NCBI RefSeq assembly: GCF_900103915.1
Contig: NZ_FNIG01000009.1
Span: forward strand, 59,508 to 123,507
DNA length: 64,000 nucleotides
Direction of reading: 5' to 3'
Source: Tenuibacillus multivorans
Lineage (GTDB): Bacteria; Bacillota; Bacilli; Bacillales; Alkalibacillaceae
The translations under genes were made by a program, and so were the position numbers. Shown here in pieces: positions 24,637 to 34,042 of the stretch; the first letter of the stretch is position 1; each line of letters begins with the position of its first letter. Under the pieces are notes generated by a model. The model saw only the letters and a program-made list of their open reading frames with translations. It did no database searches and had not been told where the DNA came from.

Positions 24637-26145
24637 ATGCTGAAATGGATTCAAGTCGTCATATTTTTACTCATCGTAACTGCTGTCTATTACGTAGCTT
24701 TCAGTTTATGGGAAGGTCGCATTATTACGATGTTCTCAATTTTTGCCTCGGTATCAGCTGTGTTAATAGGGTTTATGATATTTATTGAGAATCGTAATCC
24801 ATCCGAGACACTAAATTGGTTACTAATTTTCGCTTTATTCCCAGTGTTTGGGTTCTTTTTTTATTTGTTTTTTGGTCGAGATTATAAAAAGAAAAAGCGT
24901 TATAAAGAAAAGCAAGTGATAGATGAAAGAGCCTTTAATCGAGTAGAGGGCCATTATTCGATTGAAGATCATGAACTCAATCAAATGGGGGATCATCAGA
25001 GGATGTTGTTCCGCCTGGCACAGCATTTAGGTAATACCCCGGTTTCGTTTAATACAGAGACGAAAATTTTGACGAATGGTAGAGAGACATTTCCTGCTAT
25101 CATTGATGAGCTTAATAAGGCAGAGCACCACATCCATATGGAATATTATATTGTTCGAGATGACGAAATCGGTAATACGATAAAAGATATTTTAATAGAA
25201 AAGGCTCAAGCTGGAGTTGAAGTACGATTTTTATACGATGCAGTTGGAAGCTGGCAGCTGTCTAGCAAATTTAAAGATGAATTACATAAAGCAGGTGTCC
25301 ATCTCAAGGCTTTTTCCCCTGTAAAGTTACCGTTTATAGGGAATCGGATCAACTTTCGGAACCATCGTAAAATCATCGTCATTGATGGAAAAATCGCATT
25401 CGTCGGTGGTCTGAACATCGGCGATGAGTATCTAGGCAAAAATAAGTATTATGGCGATTGGCGAGATACTCACTTGTATGTCCGTGGTGAGGCAGTCCGT
25501 AGTCTGCAAACAATATTTCTACAGGATTGGAATCATGAAACAGGCGAGTATTTATTAAAGCCTGACTATTTATCTCCCGAGATATTGGATGATGATTTCG
25601 GTGGCGTTCAGATGATTACAAGTGGTCCAGATAACCAATGGGAGACGATTAAAAAGCTGTATTTCTCAATGATTATCTCGGCTAAGAAATCGATCTGGAT
25701 TGCTTCTCCATATTTCATTCCGGATGATGATATTTTAACCGCTATGAAGGTCGCGAGTCTGAGTGGTGTTGATGTTAGGTTACTTATGCCAAAGCGGCCA
25801 GACAAACGAATTGTTTTTCATGCCTCGCGTTCATATTTTCCGGAAATGATGGATGCCGGGGTTAAAATTTATGAGTATGTCGATGGCTTCTTGCACAGTA
25901 AAATCGTAGTTGTTGACCATGAACTAGCATCCATTGGAACGTCTAATATGGATATGAGAAGCTTTCATTTAAATTTTGAAGTAAATGCCTTCTTATTTAG
26001 GACAGAGAGTACGAATAAGATCGTTAGGGATTTTAAAGAGGATTTTCTTAAATCAAAAGAAATTGACCCAGAGGAATTTAAAAATCGGTCCATCTTCGTT
26101 CGGGTGATGGAGTCGCTATTCCGATTACTATCACCGCTATTATAG
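24637..26145 (+). CDS. cls: Cardiolipin synthase
   Basis: 502 residues. Two N-terminal TM helices (about 5-25 and 32-65) then two phospholipase D domains with HKD motifs HRKIIVIDGKIAFVGG and HSKIVVVDHELASIG. Condenses phosphatidylglycerol to cardiolipin in the membrane. Not part of the B. subtilis mecA-coiA interval, so an insertion relative to that species. ATG at 24637 has AAAGGATG at a long distance. coiA follows 16 bp downstream. Confidence 0.94.
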   Translation: MLKWIQVVIFLLIVTAVYYVAFSLWEGRIITMFSIFASVSAVLIGFMIFIENRNPSETLNWLLIFALFPVFGFFFYLFFGRDYKKKKRYKEKQVIDERAFNRVEGHYSIEDHELNQMGDHQRMLFRLAQHLGNTPVSFNTETKILTNGRETFPAIIDELNKAEHHIHMEYYIVRDDEIGNTIKDILIEKAQAGVEVRFLYDAVGSWQLSSKFKDELHKAGVHLKAFSPVKLPFIGNRINFRNHRKIIVIDGKIAFVGGLNIGDEYLGKNKYYGDWRDTHLYVRGEAVRSLQTIFLQDWNHETGEYLLKPDYLSPEILDDDFGGVQMITSGPDNQWETIKKLYFSMIISAKKSIWIASPYFIPDDDILTAMKVASLSGVDVRLLMPKRPDKRIVFHASRSYFPEMMDAGVKIYEYVDGFLHSKIVVVDHELASIGTSNMDMRSFHLNFEVNAFLFRTESTNKIVRDFKEDFLKSKEIDPEEFKNRSIFVRVMESLFRLLSPLL

Positions 26146-26161
26146 AAAGGAATGATGCCTA

Positions 26162-27316
26162 TTGTTAAAAGCTATCAATGACAAAGGGGAGGAAATGGTT
26201 GCCTATAATAAATCTCCGGTTCAGCTTGAGATTATACGCCAACAACCTCTCTATTGTCCGGAATGTCAATGTGAAGTCATCTTAAAAGCTGGCGCTGTAA
26301 CCATACCTCATTTTGCCCATGTCACTCACTCAAACTGTTCTTCTCAAAAAGGGGAGGGAGAGGCACACCTAAAAGGTAAGCTTGATCTCTACCATTGGCT
26401 CAGAAAGCAAGGGATTCAGGCAAAATTAGAACACTCTCTTCCCTCAATCCAACAGAGAATTGATATTTTAATCAAATTGAATCGAAAATATGCCGCGATA
26501 GAATATCAATGTTCTCCTATTTCACACGAAGAATTAATGAAACGAACATTAGGAATAGCCTCTAAAAATATCTTTCCAATTTGGATCTTTGGTGATCGTT
26601 ATTATCCATCAAAACATGCCATGATTAAATGGAATACCACACTACGAACGAGTGTCATGTATCTACCTAAAATCAAACAGACTAAGCTATTTTTCTATGA
26701 TTCTATGAAAGCACGCTTTTCCATAGCCAGCGATATATACACGCATAAATCAAAGGCCATCGCACAACTCCATCATGACGCTTTAAACCGTTTGAAATGG
26801 AAGGACTTGTTTCAACACCGTCCCTTACCCCAATCCATTCTTTTTAAAAAGTGGTATATTGAAAAAAAGTATTTTAGATCTAGCAGTCGGCGCTTCGTAT
26901 CTAAGTATGATGAAGCCTATTTAAAGGAGCTTTATTATTTACATCTGCATCCACAGTCCCTACCTTCATGTGTTCATTTACCAGTTAAAAATGCACATCG
27001 CTACTTGACTCCTCACTATATTTGGCAAACCCAAGTCATGCTTTATATCCATCAAACACCGATTTATTCAAAAATCACTTGGCATGAAATAAGGCGTATT
27101 AGTCAAAAATATTTTTATCATCACATTGATTCCATTTATCCGGGTGAGTTTCTTCATCCAGCTTACGATTATTTAAAGCTACTAGTTAAGATTGGATACC
27201 TAGAACAATTAGGATATTCAACATTTAAGAAGGTAAAAGAGGTATATTTCCCGAATACTTTAGATGAAGCTTTAAAAGAGGATCAATTATTGTTAGAAAA
27301 ATTATTGAAGTTTTAG
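26162..27316 (+). CDS. coiA: Competence protein CoiA
   Basis: 384 residues from TTG at 26162 (GAAAGGAATG upstream). N-terminal zinc-binding part with C32, C35 and C37 (YCPECQCEV) and HFAHVTHSNC, then a predicted nuclease core (LEHSLPSIQQRIDILIKLN, YAAIEYQCSPIS) that resembles restriction-enzyme-like folds. CoiA supports DNA uptake and recombination in competence. Followed by pepF as in B. subtilis. Confidence 0.93.
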   Translation: MLKAINDKGEEMVAYNKSPVQLEIIRQQPLYCPECQCEVILKAGAVTIPHFAHVTHSNCSSQKGEGEAHLKGKLDLYHWLRKQGIQAKLEHSLPSIQQRIDILIKLNRKYAAIEYQCSPISHEELMKRTLGIASKNIFPIWIFGDRYYPSKHAMIKWNTTLRTSVMYLPKIKQTKLFFYDSMKARFSIASDIYTHKSKAIAQLHHDALNRLKWKDLFQHRPLPQSILFKKWYIEKKYFRSSSRRFVSKYDEAYLKELYYLHLHPQSLPSCVHLPVKNAHRYLTPHYIWQTQVMLYIHQTPIYSKITWHEIRRISQKYFYHHIDSIYPGEFLHPAYDYLKLLVKIGYLEQLGYSTFKKVKEVYFPNTLDEALKEDQLLLEKLLKF

Positions 27317-27333
27317 GCGACGATTTCATATCT

Positions 27334-27362
27334 TTTACAGATGTATTGTTTTTTTATAAAAT
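27334..27362 (+). promoter_or_regulatory. Sigma-A promoter of pepF
   Basis: TTTACA (27334-27339), 17 bp spacer, TAAAAT (27357-27362), about 38 bp before the pepF start codon. Confidence 0.6.
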
Positions 27363-27399
27363 AGATAATTGTAAGAAAATTTTTGAGGAGGTTACATAA

Positions 27400-29208
27400 G
27401 TGACTGAAAATGGAACAGCTTTAAAAACAAGAGAGGAAGTACCTAAGGAATTAACCTGGGATTTAGAAGCCATTTTTCCAAGTGACGAAGCTTGGGAGCA
27501 GGAGTTTGATGCATTAAAATCTGAGTTTCCAAAAATTCAAGATTATAAAGGCAAAATTGCACAAGCTCCAGAAAATTTAGTAGAAGTTTTTAAAATTGAA
27601 GATGAATTACGTATTCGTTTTGAAAAGTTATTCGTCTATGCACATATGCGATCAGATCAAGATACAGCTAATAGTAAATATCAAGATCAAAATGCTCGCG
27701 CTTATAGCTTAGCAACTCAAATTATGAGTGCGTTTAGTTTTATTACTCCGGAAATATTAGCGATGACAGATGAAGAACTTGAAGCCTTTTTAAAACAAAA
27801 CGATGACTTGAAACATTATGAAAAAACATTACGAGATATTATGAAATCGCGTCCCCATGTTTTAAGCGAAAAAGAGGAGGCTTTATTAGCACAAGTTTCC
27901 GAAGTGACATCAGCCCCATCTAATGCTTTTAACATGTTAAACAATGCGGATATCGAATTTCCAACAATTAAGGATGAAAACGGTGAAGATGTACAATTGT
28001 CGCACGGACGTTATCGTGAATTTTTAGATTCAAAGGATCGTTCCGTACGTGAAAATGCGTTTAATGCGATGTATGATACGTTTGGTCAATATCGTAATAC
28101 ATTTGCGGCGACATTGACAGGTCAGGTAAAAAAGGATAATTTCTTTGCAAATGCAAAACATTATAGTTCAGCTCGTGAAGCAGCATTAGATCAAAACAAC
28201 ATCCCGGAAAAGGTTTATGACAACTTAGTTGAGGCAGTTAATGAACGACTACCGATTTTACATCGTTATATGGATTTAAAGAAAAAAGTTCTCAATGTTG
28301 ATGAGCTTCACATGTATGATATTTATGCACCTTTAGTGGATGAAAAAATCGATATAACAATTGATGAAGCGAAAGAACATGTTGTTAAAGGCTTAGCGCC
28401 ATTAGGTGAGGAATACACGAGTATTGTTCAAAAGGCGTATGAAAATCGCTGGATTGATTGGTTAGAAACAAAAGGTAAACGCAGTGGCGCTTATTCATCT
28501 GGAAGTTATTTAACAAATCCGTATATATTAATGAACTGGCAAGACAACGTGGATAACATGTTCACGTTAGCTCATGAATTAGGTCATTCCTTGCACAGTT
28601 ACTATACACGAAGCAATCAGGAACCACGCTACGGTGATTATTCAATTTTTGTTGCTGAAGTCGCTTCAACTGCTAATGAAGCCTTATTAAACGATTACAT
28701 GCTTAATACACTTGATGATAAAAAGAAAAAGCTATACTTACTAAATAACTTCCTTGAAGGCTTTCGTGCAACCGTTTATCGTCAGACGATGTTCGCAGAA
28801 TTTGAGCATGAAATCCATAAACGAGATCAGAACGGTGAAGCTTTAACAGCTGATAAACTAACATCAATTTATTATGATCTCAATAAAAAATACTTTGGAG
28901 ACAACATTGTCGTTGACGATGTAATCGGCTTAGAGTGGGCACGTATCCCTCACTTTTATATGGGTTATTATGTCTATCAGTATGCTACGGGATATTCTGC
29001 AGCAACTGCGTTAGCCAATAAAATCCTTGAAGAAGGCGAGCCGGCGGTTGAACGTTATAAAAACTACCTCAAAGCAGGCAACAGTGAAGATCCAATTGAC
29101 GTCTTGAAAAAAGCAGGCGTTGATATGACAACGAAGGAACCCATTTTAGCAGCATTAGATGTATTTGAAGACAAACTAAACAAATTCGAACAGTTATTAG
29201 ATGAGTAA
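27400..29208 (+). CDS. pepF: Oligoendopeptidase F
   Basis: 602 residues from GTG at 27400 (GAGGAGG upstream). M3B metallopeptidase with the zinc motif HELGH at 392-396 (TLAHELGHSLH) and the distal Glu in FVAEVASTANEALL. Cytoplasmic; cleaves short peptides. Own promoter and terminator; coiA upstream and spxH/yjbI downstream follow the B. subtilis order. Confidence 0.97.
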   Translation: MTENGTALKTREEVPKELTWDLEAIFPSDEAWEQEFDALKSEFPKIQDYKGKIAQAPENLVEVFKIEDELRIRFEKLFVYAHMRSDQDTANSKYQDQNARAYSLATQIMSAFSFITPEILAMTDEELEAFLKQNDDLKHYEKTLRDIMKSRPHVLSEKEEALLAQVSEVTSAPSNAFNMLNNADIEFPTIKDENGEDVQLSHGRYREFLDSKDRSVRENAFNAMYDTFGQYRNTFAATLTGQVKKDNFFANAKHYSSAREAALDQNNIPEKVYDNLVEAVNERLPILHRYMDLKKKVLNVDELHMYDIYAPLVDEKIDITIDEAKEHVVKGLAPLGEEYTSIVQKAYENRWIDWLETKGKRSGAYSSGSYLTNPYILMNWQDNVDNMFTLAHELGHSLHSYYTRSNQEPRYGDYSIFVAEVASTANEALLNDYMLNTLDDKKKKLYLLNNFLEGFRATVYRQTMFAEFEHEIHKRDQNGEALTADKLTSIYYDLNKKYFGDNIVVDDVIGLEWARIPHFYMGYYVYQYATGYSAATALANKILEEGEPAVERYKNYLKAGNSEDPIDVLKKAGVDMTTKEPILAALDVFEDKLNKFEQLLDE

Positions 29209-29212
29209 AGTA

Positions 29213-29249
29213 AAAGCACTGAGAATGATGTTCTCAGTGCTTTATTTTA
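29213..29249. terminator. Terminator between pepF and the small convergent gene
   Basis: AAAGCACTGAGAA pairs with TTCTCAGTGCTTT, T/A-rich on both sides. Confidence 0.9.
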
Positions 29250-29412
29250 TTCGTTTATATGAGTGTTTTTGGAAAATCATATAGAAAAACAGGAAAAAGG
29301 TTAAGAAAAGAATGGGTATGGAGATATATTTAGGAACAATATTCATCATGCCAAATAAGTTTAACAGAAACACGCCTAAAATGATTATGACCCAAAACAG
29401 GAAGTAAAGCAT
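29242..29412 (-). CDS. Small two-helix membrane protein, 56 residues
   Basis: ATG at 29412 with GGGGG 7 nt upstream. Two hydrophobic helices (residues 3-22 and 32-50) and a basic end (KHSYKRIK). Stops inside the shared terminator. No family recognised; could also be chance in an AT-rich region. Confidence 0.45.
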   Translation of the reverse strand: MLYFLFWVIIILGVFLLNLFGMMNIVPKYISIPILFLTFFLFFYMIFQKHSYKRIK

Positions 29413-29555
29413 AATCATTCCCCCAATCAATCAACGATCTTAAAATAATATATGAAAAAATAATGGTTAACATGATAATTGAATAAATAACGTATTCTGA
29501 AGATGGAGGGGATTGATGCCTAATATTAATATACTTGCAAATTTCCAACGTAAAT

Positions 29556-29584
29556 AAAAAAACAAGCGGTTACGAACCGCCTGT
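29556..29584 (-). terminator. Terminator of the spxH transcript
   Basis: CAAGCGGTT (29563-29571) pairs with AACCGCCTG (29574-29582), one mismatch; on the minus strand a seven-T run follows. Confidence 0.85.
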
Positions 29585-29597
29585 TTCACCTTCTATA

Positions 29598-30488
29598 TTA
29601 AATATACATCCAAAACGTGCCGTATTTAACGGGAACAGGTTTAACTTTTTGTTTTAAGACAAGTTTTTTTAATTCTTTTTCTGCCTTATCCATCGTCCAG
29701 TCAAATACAACAGCTACTTCCTTCGTTGCGACAAATTCGAAGTGTGATAAAAAATCTTCAAGACTTGGTTTAGAAGATGGATAAACTTTTTGTTCCATGA
29801 CTTCGAGTAGCGCACGCACATAAATATGATATTGATAAAGTCCTGAGACTCTCAATCCATCCCGGTCATGGTTACGATTGAATAACACAACGGTCGGTAA
29901 TTGTTCTACTTCCATCTCACATGTTAAATTCCAATCACATTTTAATGCGCGTCTAGCTGTTTCTGAATGTAAATCCTTTTTAAACTCCGTCATATCCAAA
30001 TTGACTTTTTCAGCAATATCTAGCAATATGTCTTCTTTTGTTATATCTTTCTTATTTAAAAATAGGCTTTCTTGTAGTTTTCTAAAAAATTTAGACCCTA
30101 GCCGTTGCCCTTGTAACTCTGCTGCCTTTACCGCTAATACAGGGATTGAAGGAGAATAAACGGGATTCTCATGCCACAGGTCACCATCACAGCTCATTCC
30201 CGTTCTAGAGGCAGTTTTTTCCCAATATTGGGCGAGTTTCTTTGACTGTCTATTAGGTTTGATATTAAGGTTTGTGAGATTAGTAGATACAATGGTGCGT
30301 AATTTAAAATAGCATCCATACTCAATGGCTAATTTTTTAATATAAGGTTCTAACGACCAGCATTCGGGACAAAGCGGGTCAACGAAAACATATATTTCAA
30401 GTGGTTTATCGACTAAATGACAAAATTCAGCTTGGGAATTATCATTCGATGCTAGATTGTTCATGACTTCTGATGTTAAGTTCCCCAC
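29598..30488 (-). CDS. spxH: ClpXP adaptor SpxH (YjbH), DsbA-like
   Basis: 296 residues from GTG at 30488 (AAGGGGAAA upstream). Thioredoxin-fold protein of the DsbA/YjbH group: LEIYVFVDPLCPECWSLEP with a CPEC motif, ASRTGMSCDG, and AAELQGQRLGSKFFRKLQES. Under non-stress conditions it delivers Spx to ClpXP. Downstream of yjbI by 27 bp, as in B. subtilis. A histidine-rich N-terminal stretch seen in B. subtilis is not obvious here. Confidence 0.95.
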   Translation of the reverse strand: MGNLTSEVMNNLASNDNSQAEFCHLVDKPLEIYVFVDPLCPECWSLEPYIKKLAIEYGCYFKLRTIVSTNLTNLNIKPNRQSKKLAQYWEKTASRTGMSCDGDLWHENPVYSPSIPVLAVKAAELQGQRLGSKFFRKLQESLFLNKKDITKEDILLDIAEKVNLDMTEFKKDLHSETARRALKCDWNLTCEMEVEQLPTVVLFNRNHDRDGLRVSGLYQYHIYVRALLEVMEQKVYPSSKPSLEDFLSHFEFVATKEVAVVFDWTMDKAEKELKKLVLKQKVKPVPVKYGTFWMYI

Positions 30489-30515
30489 ATCGATTTCCCC
30501 TTTCCCTGATTATCT

Positions 30516-30899
30516 TTATTCTTCAGTATTCATCATATGGTTGGCTGTCATTGTTAATCTTTCATAAATGGAAGTTTTATAAGGTTCTTCTATCTCAGCT
30601 TCTTCTAACGCCCCTGCCATACATTCTAACCAGGCATTCCGGCGAGTTGGTGTAATTGGAAATGGCATGTGTCTTGCACGTAACATCGGATGGCCGTGCT
30701 CTTGAATATATAATGGCGGTCCACCGAAGAATTGGGTTAAAAATTGCTTCTGTTTACGTGCTGTTTCGGTTAGATCGTCTGGAAATATTGGAATAAGGTC
30801 TGGATGTTTCCCGACTCTCTTATAAAAAGCTTCAACGAGTCGATCAACTGCTTCTGCACCGCCGATAGATTCGTAGATATTACCTTGTTGATAAGCCAT
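30516..30899 (-). CDS. yjbI: Truncated hemoglobin (group II, YjbI)
   Basis: 127 residues. Group II 2/2 hemoglobin features: YESIGGAEAVDRLVEAFYKR at the start, FPDDLTETARKQKQFLTQFF with GGPPLY, and the proximal His in MLRARHMPF. Heme protein of the cytoplasm, probably handling oxygen or peroxide. First gene of a two-gene unit with spxH. Confidence 0.95.
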   Translation of the reverse strand: MAYQQGNIYESIGGAEAVDRLVEAFYKRVGKHPDLIPIFPDDLTETARKQKQFLTQFFGGPPLYIQEHGHPMLRARHMPFPITPTRRNAWLECMAGALEEAEIEEPYKTSIYERLTMTANHMMNTEE

Positions 30900-31048
30900 A
30901 TGACAGCAATTCCTTTCCTATGAGTGCATTAGTATAGAATATAAACATAAATAGTATAACTTTTTATCTCAATTATGTTGAAAAAGGTTATCCGTTAATT
31001 TACTTATATATTGTAGCAACGCTTAAGGCTTGTCGCAAATTATATGAC

Positions 31049-31615
31049 TTAGGAGAGGGATTCAAAAAAGCGTTGTATCTTATTTTTTGTCGGTTGTGGT
31101 TGGATGTTATAACGCTCAAGCAATTCTTTAAAAAATGTCTTTCCTTGTTGATATGATGGGGCTTCAACCTCTAATTCATAATCTTCCGTATGATGGTACT
31201 CACTGTAGTCTAGAACAACGTTAAAATCATTGACCCTTTTTTCTAATCGGTGAGTGGTTAAGGAACCTTTAAAATGGATTTGGTTGACATCGATTTTCAT
31301 TTGTTTCAAGTGTGTTAAAATATTTTCTTTAATTTGGACATTGTCATGAAACCACTTATAAGCTTCCTCATGGGTTAAAGCATCATGTGTTTCTAAAAGC
31401 CCATCTTCATGTGGTTGTTTAAGAGTTGCTATATAGTTATGATTTTTTTCTCTAATTCGTAAGGCTGCATCGTGTTGTTTTAACTGAAAGTCATCTGTTT
31501 CAAAGTAATAGTTGGTTTGACGAATAGGTTGCTGATGGTTAAACCAGTGGTGTTTGAGTTGATTGTATTGCTGCTTCGATAATAAATTTTTAAATTCGAT
31601 CTCTATTTCGTTCAT
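31049..31615 (-). CDS. yjbK: CYTH domain phosphatase-like protein (YjbK)
   Basis: 188 residues from ATG at 31615 (CCGGAGGAA upstream); the longer frame lacks an SD. EIEFK at the N-terminus is the CYTH EXEXK signature, followed by RIREKNHNYIATLKQP and FNVVLDYSEYHHTEDYELEVE, typical tunnel residues. CYTH proteins hydrolyse tripolyphosphates or bind triphosphate ligands. Divergent from relQ, as in B. subtilis around yjbK-yjbM. Confidence 0.88.
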   Translation of the reverse strand: MNEIEIEFKNLLSKQQYNQLKHHWFNHQQPIRQTNYYFETDDFQLKQHDAALRIREKNHNYIATLKQPHEDGLLETHDALTHEEAYKWFHDNVQIKENILTHLKQMKIDVNQIHFKGSLTTHRLEKRVNDFNVVLDYSEYHHTEDYELEVEAPSYQQGKTFFKELLERYNIQPQPTKNKIQRFFESLS

Positions 31616-31751
31616 AACTTTTTCCTCCGGCATCAACTTCTTTTCATTCATTATGAAGTATACAGCAATGGGTTTCAAAGGTTATGTCTTCCAAATTTGT
31701 GATACAATAATGTTGCAAGTTAGCAAGTAGTTGAAAGTGAGGGGAACGGCA

Positions 31752-32366
31752 ATGAACTGGGAAATATTTTTAGCACCATACACTCAAGCAGTAGACGAGC
31801 TCAAGATTAAACTTAAAGGCATGCGCAAACAATTCGATTATGAGTCACGCCATTCTCCAATTGAATTTGTGACCGGTCGGGTAAAACCAATTTCAAGTAT
31901 TTTAGACAAGGCAAAAAGAAGAGAAATCGCCATGTCAAATGTTGAAGAGGAAGTTCAAGATATTGCCGGATTAAGAGTAGTTTGTCCTTTTGTTGAGGAT
32001 ATATATGATGTTGTCGACATGTTAAGATTAAGAAAAGACTTTACTATAGTTGAAGAAAAAGATTATATTGAAAAAAATAAAGAAAGTGGCTATCGTTCTT
32101 TTCATGTGATTATCCATTATCCGGTTGAAACCATTTACGGTGAGAAAAGGCTTTTAGCTGAAATCCAAATTCGAACGCTTGCGATGAATTTTTGGGCAAT
32201 CAATGAACACACGTTAAATTATAAATATTCAGGTCAAATACCAAAAGATATTAAGCAAAGATTAAAAAGTGCATCAGAAGCTGCTTTTAGATTAGATGAG
32301 GAGATGTCTAAGATTCGACAAGAAATACGTGATGCACAAGAAATATTCAGACGAAAAAAAGACTAA
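31752..32366 (+). CDS. relQ: Small alarmone synthetase RelQ/SasB (YjbM)
   Basis: 204 residues from ATG at 31752 (GTGAGGGG upstream). One RelA/SpoT synthetase domain without hydrolase: [66 protein letters not shown]. Makes (p)ppGpp as a tetramer. nadF begins 13 bp later and yjbO follows, forming a three-gene operon. Confidence 0.94.
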   Translation: MNWEIFLAPYTQAVDELKIKLKGMRKQFDYESRHSPIEFVTGRVKPISSILDKAKRREIAMSNVEEEVQDIAGLRVVCPFVEDIYDVVDMLRLRKDFTIVEEKDYIEKNKESGYRSFHVIIHYPVETIYGEKRLLAEIQIRTLAMNFWAINEHTLNYKYSGQIPKDIKQRLKSASEAAFRLDEEMSKIRQEIRDAQEIFRRKKD

Positions 32367-32379
32367 AGGGGTCATGCAT

Positions 32380-33189
32380 ATGAAGTTTGCGGTTCAATGT
32401 CGTGGAGATCAAGCTTCTAAAGAAATAAAATCAAAATTAATGAGTTACTTATCACAATTCAAAATGGAATATAATGATGACGAGCCAGATTTATGTATTT
32501 CGGTTGGAGGGGATGGGACCTTATTAGAAGCCTTCCATAAGTATTACAACCAACTTGATAAAACATCCTTTATCGGTGTACATACAGGGCATCTCGGTTT
32601 TTATGCCGATTGGATGCCGAAAGAGTTAGAAAAGCTGATTATTGAGATTGCTCGTACGCCTTTTCAGGTTGTTGAGTATCCATTATTAGAAATTACGATT
32701 CGTCCGAATGATTATGATAAAGAACATATGTATCTAGCTTTAAACGAGTCATCTGTCAAAACAGCAGAGGGTTCAGTCGTATTAGACGTTGAAATTAAAG
32801 GTGAACATTTCGAAACATTCCGTGGGGATGGGTTATGTATTTCTACTCCATCCGGTTCCACAGCTTACAATAAAGCATTAGGTGGTGCGATTATTCACCC
32901 GTCGCTAGAGGCTTTTCAAATTACTGAGATGGCTTCGATTAATAATCGGGTCTTCAGAACGGTTGGATCTCCATTAATTTTTCCAAAGCACCATACGGTT
33001 GTCTTGCGCCCTAAAAATGAGCGCAGTTTCTTAATTACGATTGATCATCTTTCTATGTCTTTCAACAATGTTCATAGTATTCAATGCCGTGTCGCAGAAA
33101 ATAAGGTACGGTTTGCACGTTTTCGTCCATTCCCTTTTTGGAAACGGGTACACGATTCATTTATTTCGGATTCAAGATCGGAGCTGTAG
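32380..33189 (+). CDS. nadF: NAD kinase
   Basis: 269 residues from ATG at 32380 (AAAGGGG upstream). Phosphorylates NAD to NADP. Family motifs: GGDGT in [14 protein letters not shown], the NE/D loop in [12 protein letters not shown], and [17 protein letters not shown]. Middle gene of relQ-nadF-yjbO. Confidence 0.96.
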   Translation: MKFAVQCRGDQASKEIKSKLMSYLSQFKMEYNDDEPDLCISVGGDGTLLEAFHKYYNQLDKTSFIGVHTGHLGFYADWMPKELEKLIIEIARTPFQVVEYPLLEITIRPNDYDKEHMYLALNESSVKTAEGSVVLDVEIKGEHFETFRGDGLCISTPSGSTAYNKALGGAIIHPSLEAFQITEMASINNRVFRTVGSPLIFPKHHTVVLRPKNERSFLITIDHLSMSFNNVHSIQCRVAENKVRFARFRPFPFWKRVHDSFISDSRSEL

Positions 33190-33193
33190 GTCG

Positions 33194-34042
33194 ATGAAAT
33201 GGAGCATCAAACGTACTGAAAGTGGAAAGCTCGTTCGTGATTATTTACTACACGATCGGGCTTTTTCTAATCGATTATTAAAAGAGACGAAGCAGAATGG
33301 TGCCATACATGTCAATGATCAACCGGTAACCGTACGCTATAGGTTAAATACAGGTAATACACTTCAAATTCGGTTGCCAGCTGAAGACAATAAGATAGAA
33401 CCTGTTGAAATACCATTATGGATCGTCTATGAGGATGATCATTTACTAGTTATAAGTAAACCAAGAGGCTTAGCTGTTTCACCGAATATGAATGATACAG
33501 TAACGTTAGCCAATGGCATTACCTATTACTATAAAAAGCGTAATATCCCTTATACGGTTCATATTGTAACAAGACTTGATAAATATACTTCTGGCTTGGT
33601 TGTCATTGCTAAGCATCGCTATGCGCATCAATTATTAGCTAAAAATAAAATATACCGGGAATATCGAGCGGTTGTAAAAGGGAATGTTAAAGAAAAGGAA
33701 GGAACGATTGATTTACCCATTACACGTGATTTACCGTCGATTATTAAACGAAAAGTTGACCAACAGGGAAAGCGAGCCATTACGCATTATCAAGTATTAA
33801 ATGAAATGCGCAACAACTCGCTGTTAAAAGTTTGGCTAGAAACTGGTCGTACTCACCAAATTCGCGTTCATTTTTCACATCTTGGTTTTCCGCTTATTGG
33901 TGATGATTTATATGGTGAAGATGATTCAAATTTAGATGGGCAAGCCTTACATTGTCGCTCGATTTCATTAAAACATCCCATCTATAATCAAATGATACAC
34001 TGTGTGGCTTCATATCCAGAAGTTATACGCAAGTATGTTTAG
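33194..34042 (+). CDS. yjbO: RluD-type pseudouridine synthase (YjbO)
   Basis: 282 residues from ATG at 33194, 4 bp after the nadF stop; the SD is weak and coupling is likely. N-terminal S4-like part (1-80), then the catalytic domain with IVTRLDKYTSGLVVIAK, where Asp in RLD is the nucleophile, and LETGRTHQIRVHFSHLGFPL. Modifies uridines in rRNA or tRNA. The stop overlaps that of the convergent SEDS gene by 4 bp. Confidence 0.92.
   Translation: MKWSIKRTESGKLVRDYLLHDRAFSNRLLKETKQNGAIHVNDQPVTVRYRLNTGNTLQIRLPAEDNKIEPVEIPLWIVYEDDHLLVISKPRGLAVSPNMNDTVTLANGITYYYKKRNIPYTVHIVTRLDKYTSGLVVIAKHRYAHQLLAKNKIYREYRAVVKGNVKEKEGTIDLPITRDLPSIIKRKVDQQGKRAITHYQVLNEMRNNSLLKVWLETGRTHQIRVHFSHLGFPLIGDDLYGEDDSNLDGQALHCRSISLKHPIYNQMIHCVASYPEVIRKYV

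Noticed and set aside
29516..29557. 13-codon ORF with GGAGGGG upstream before the spxH terminator
   Set aside because: Good SD, but very short, no promoter seen and no recognisable sequence; could be chance in AT-rich DNA.
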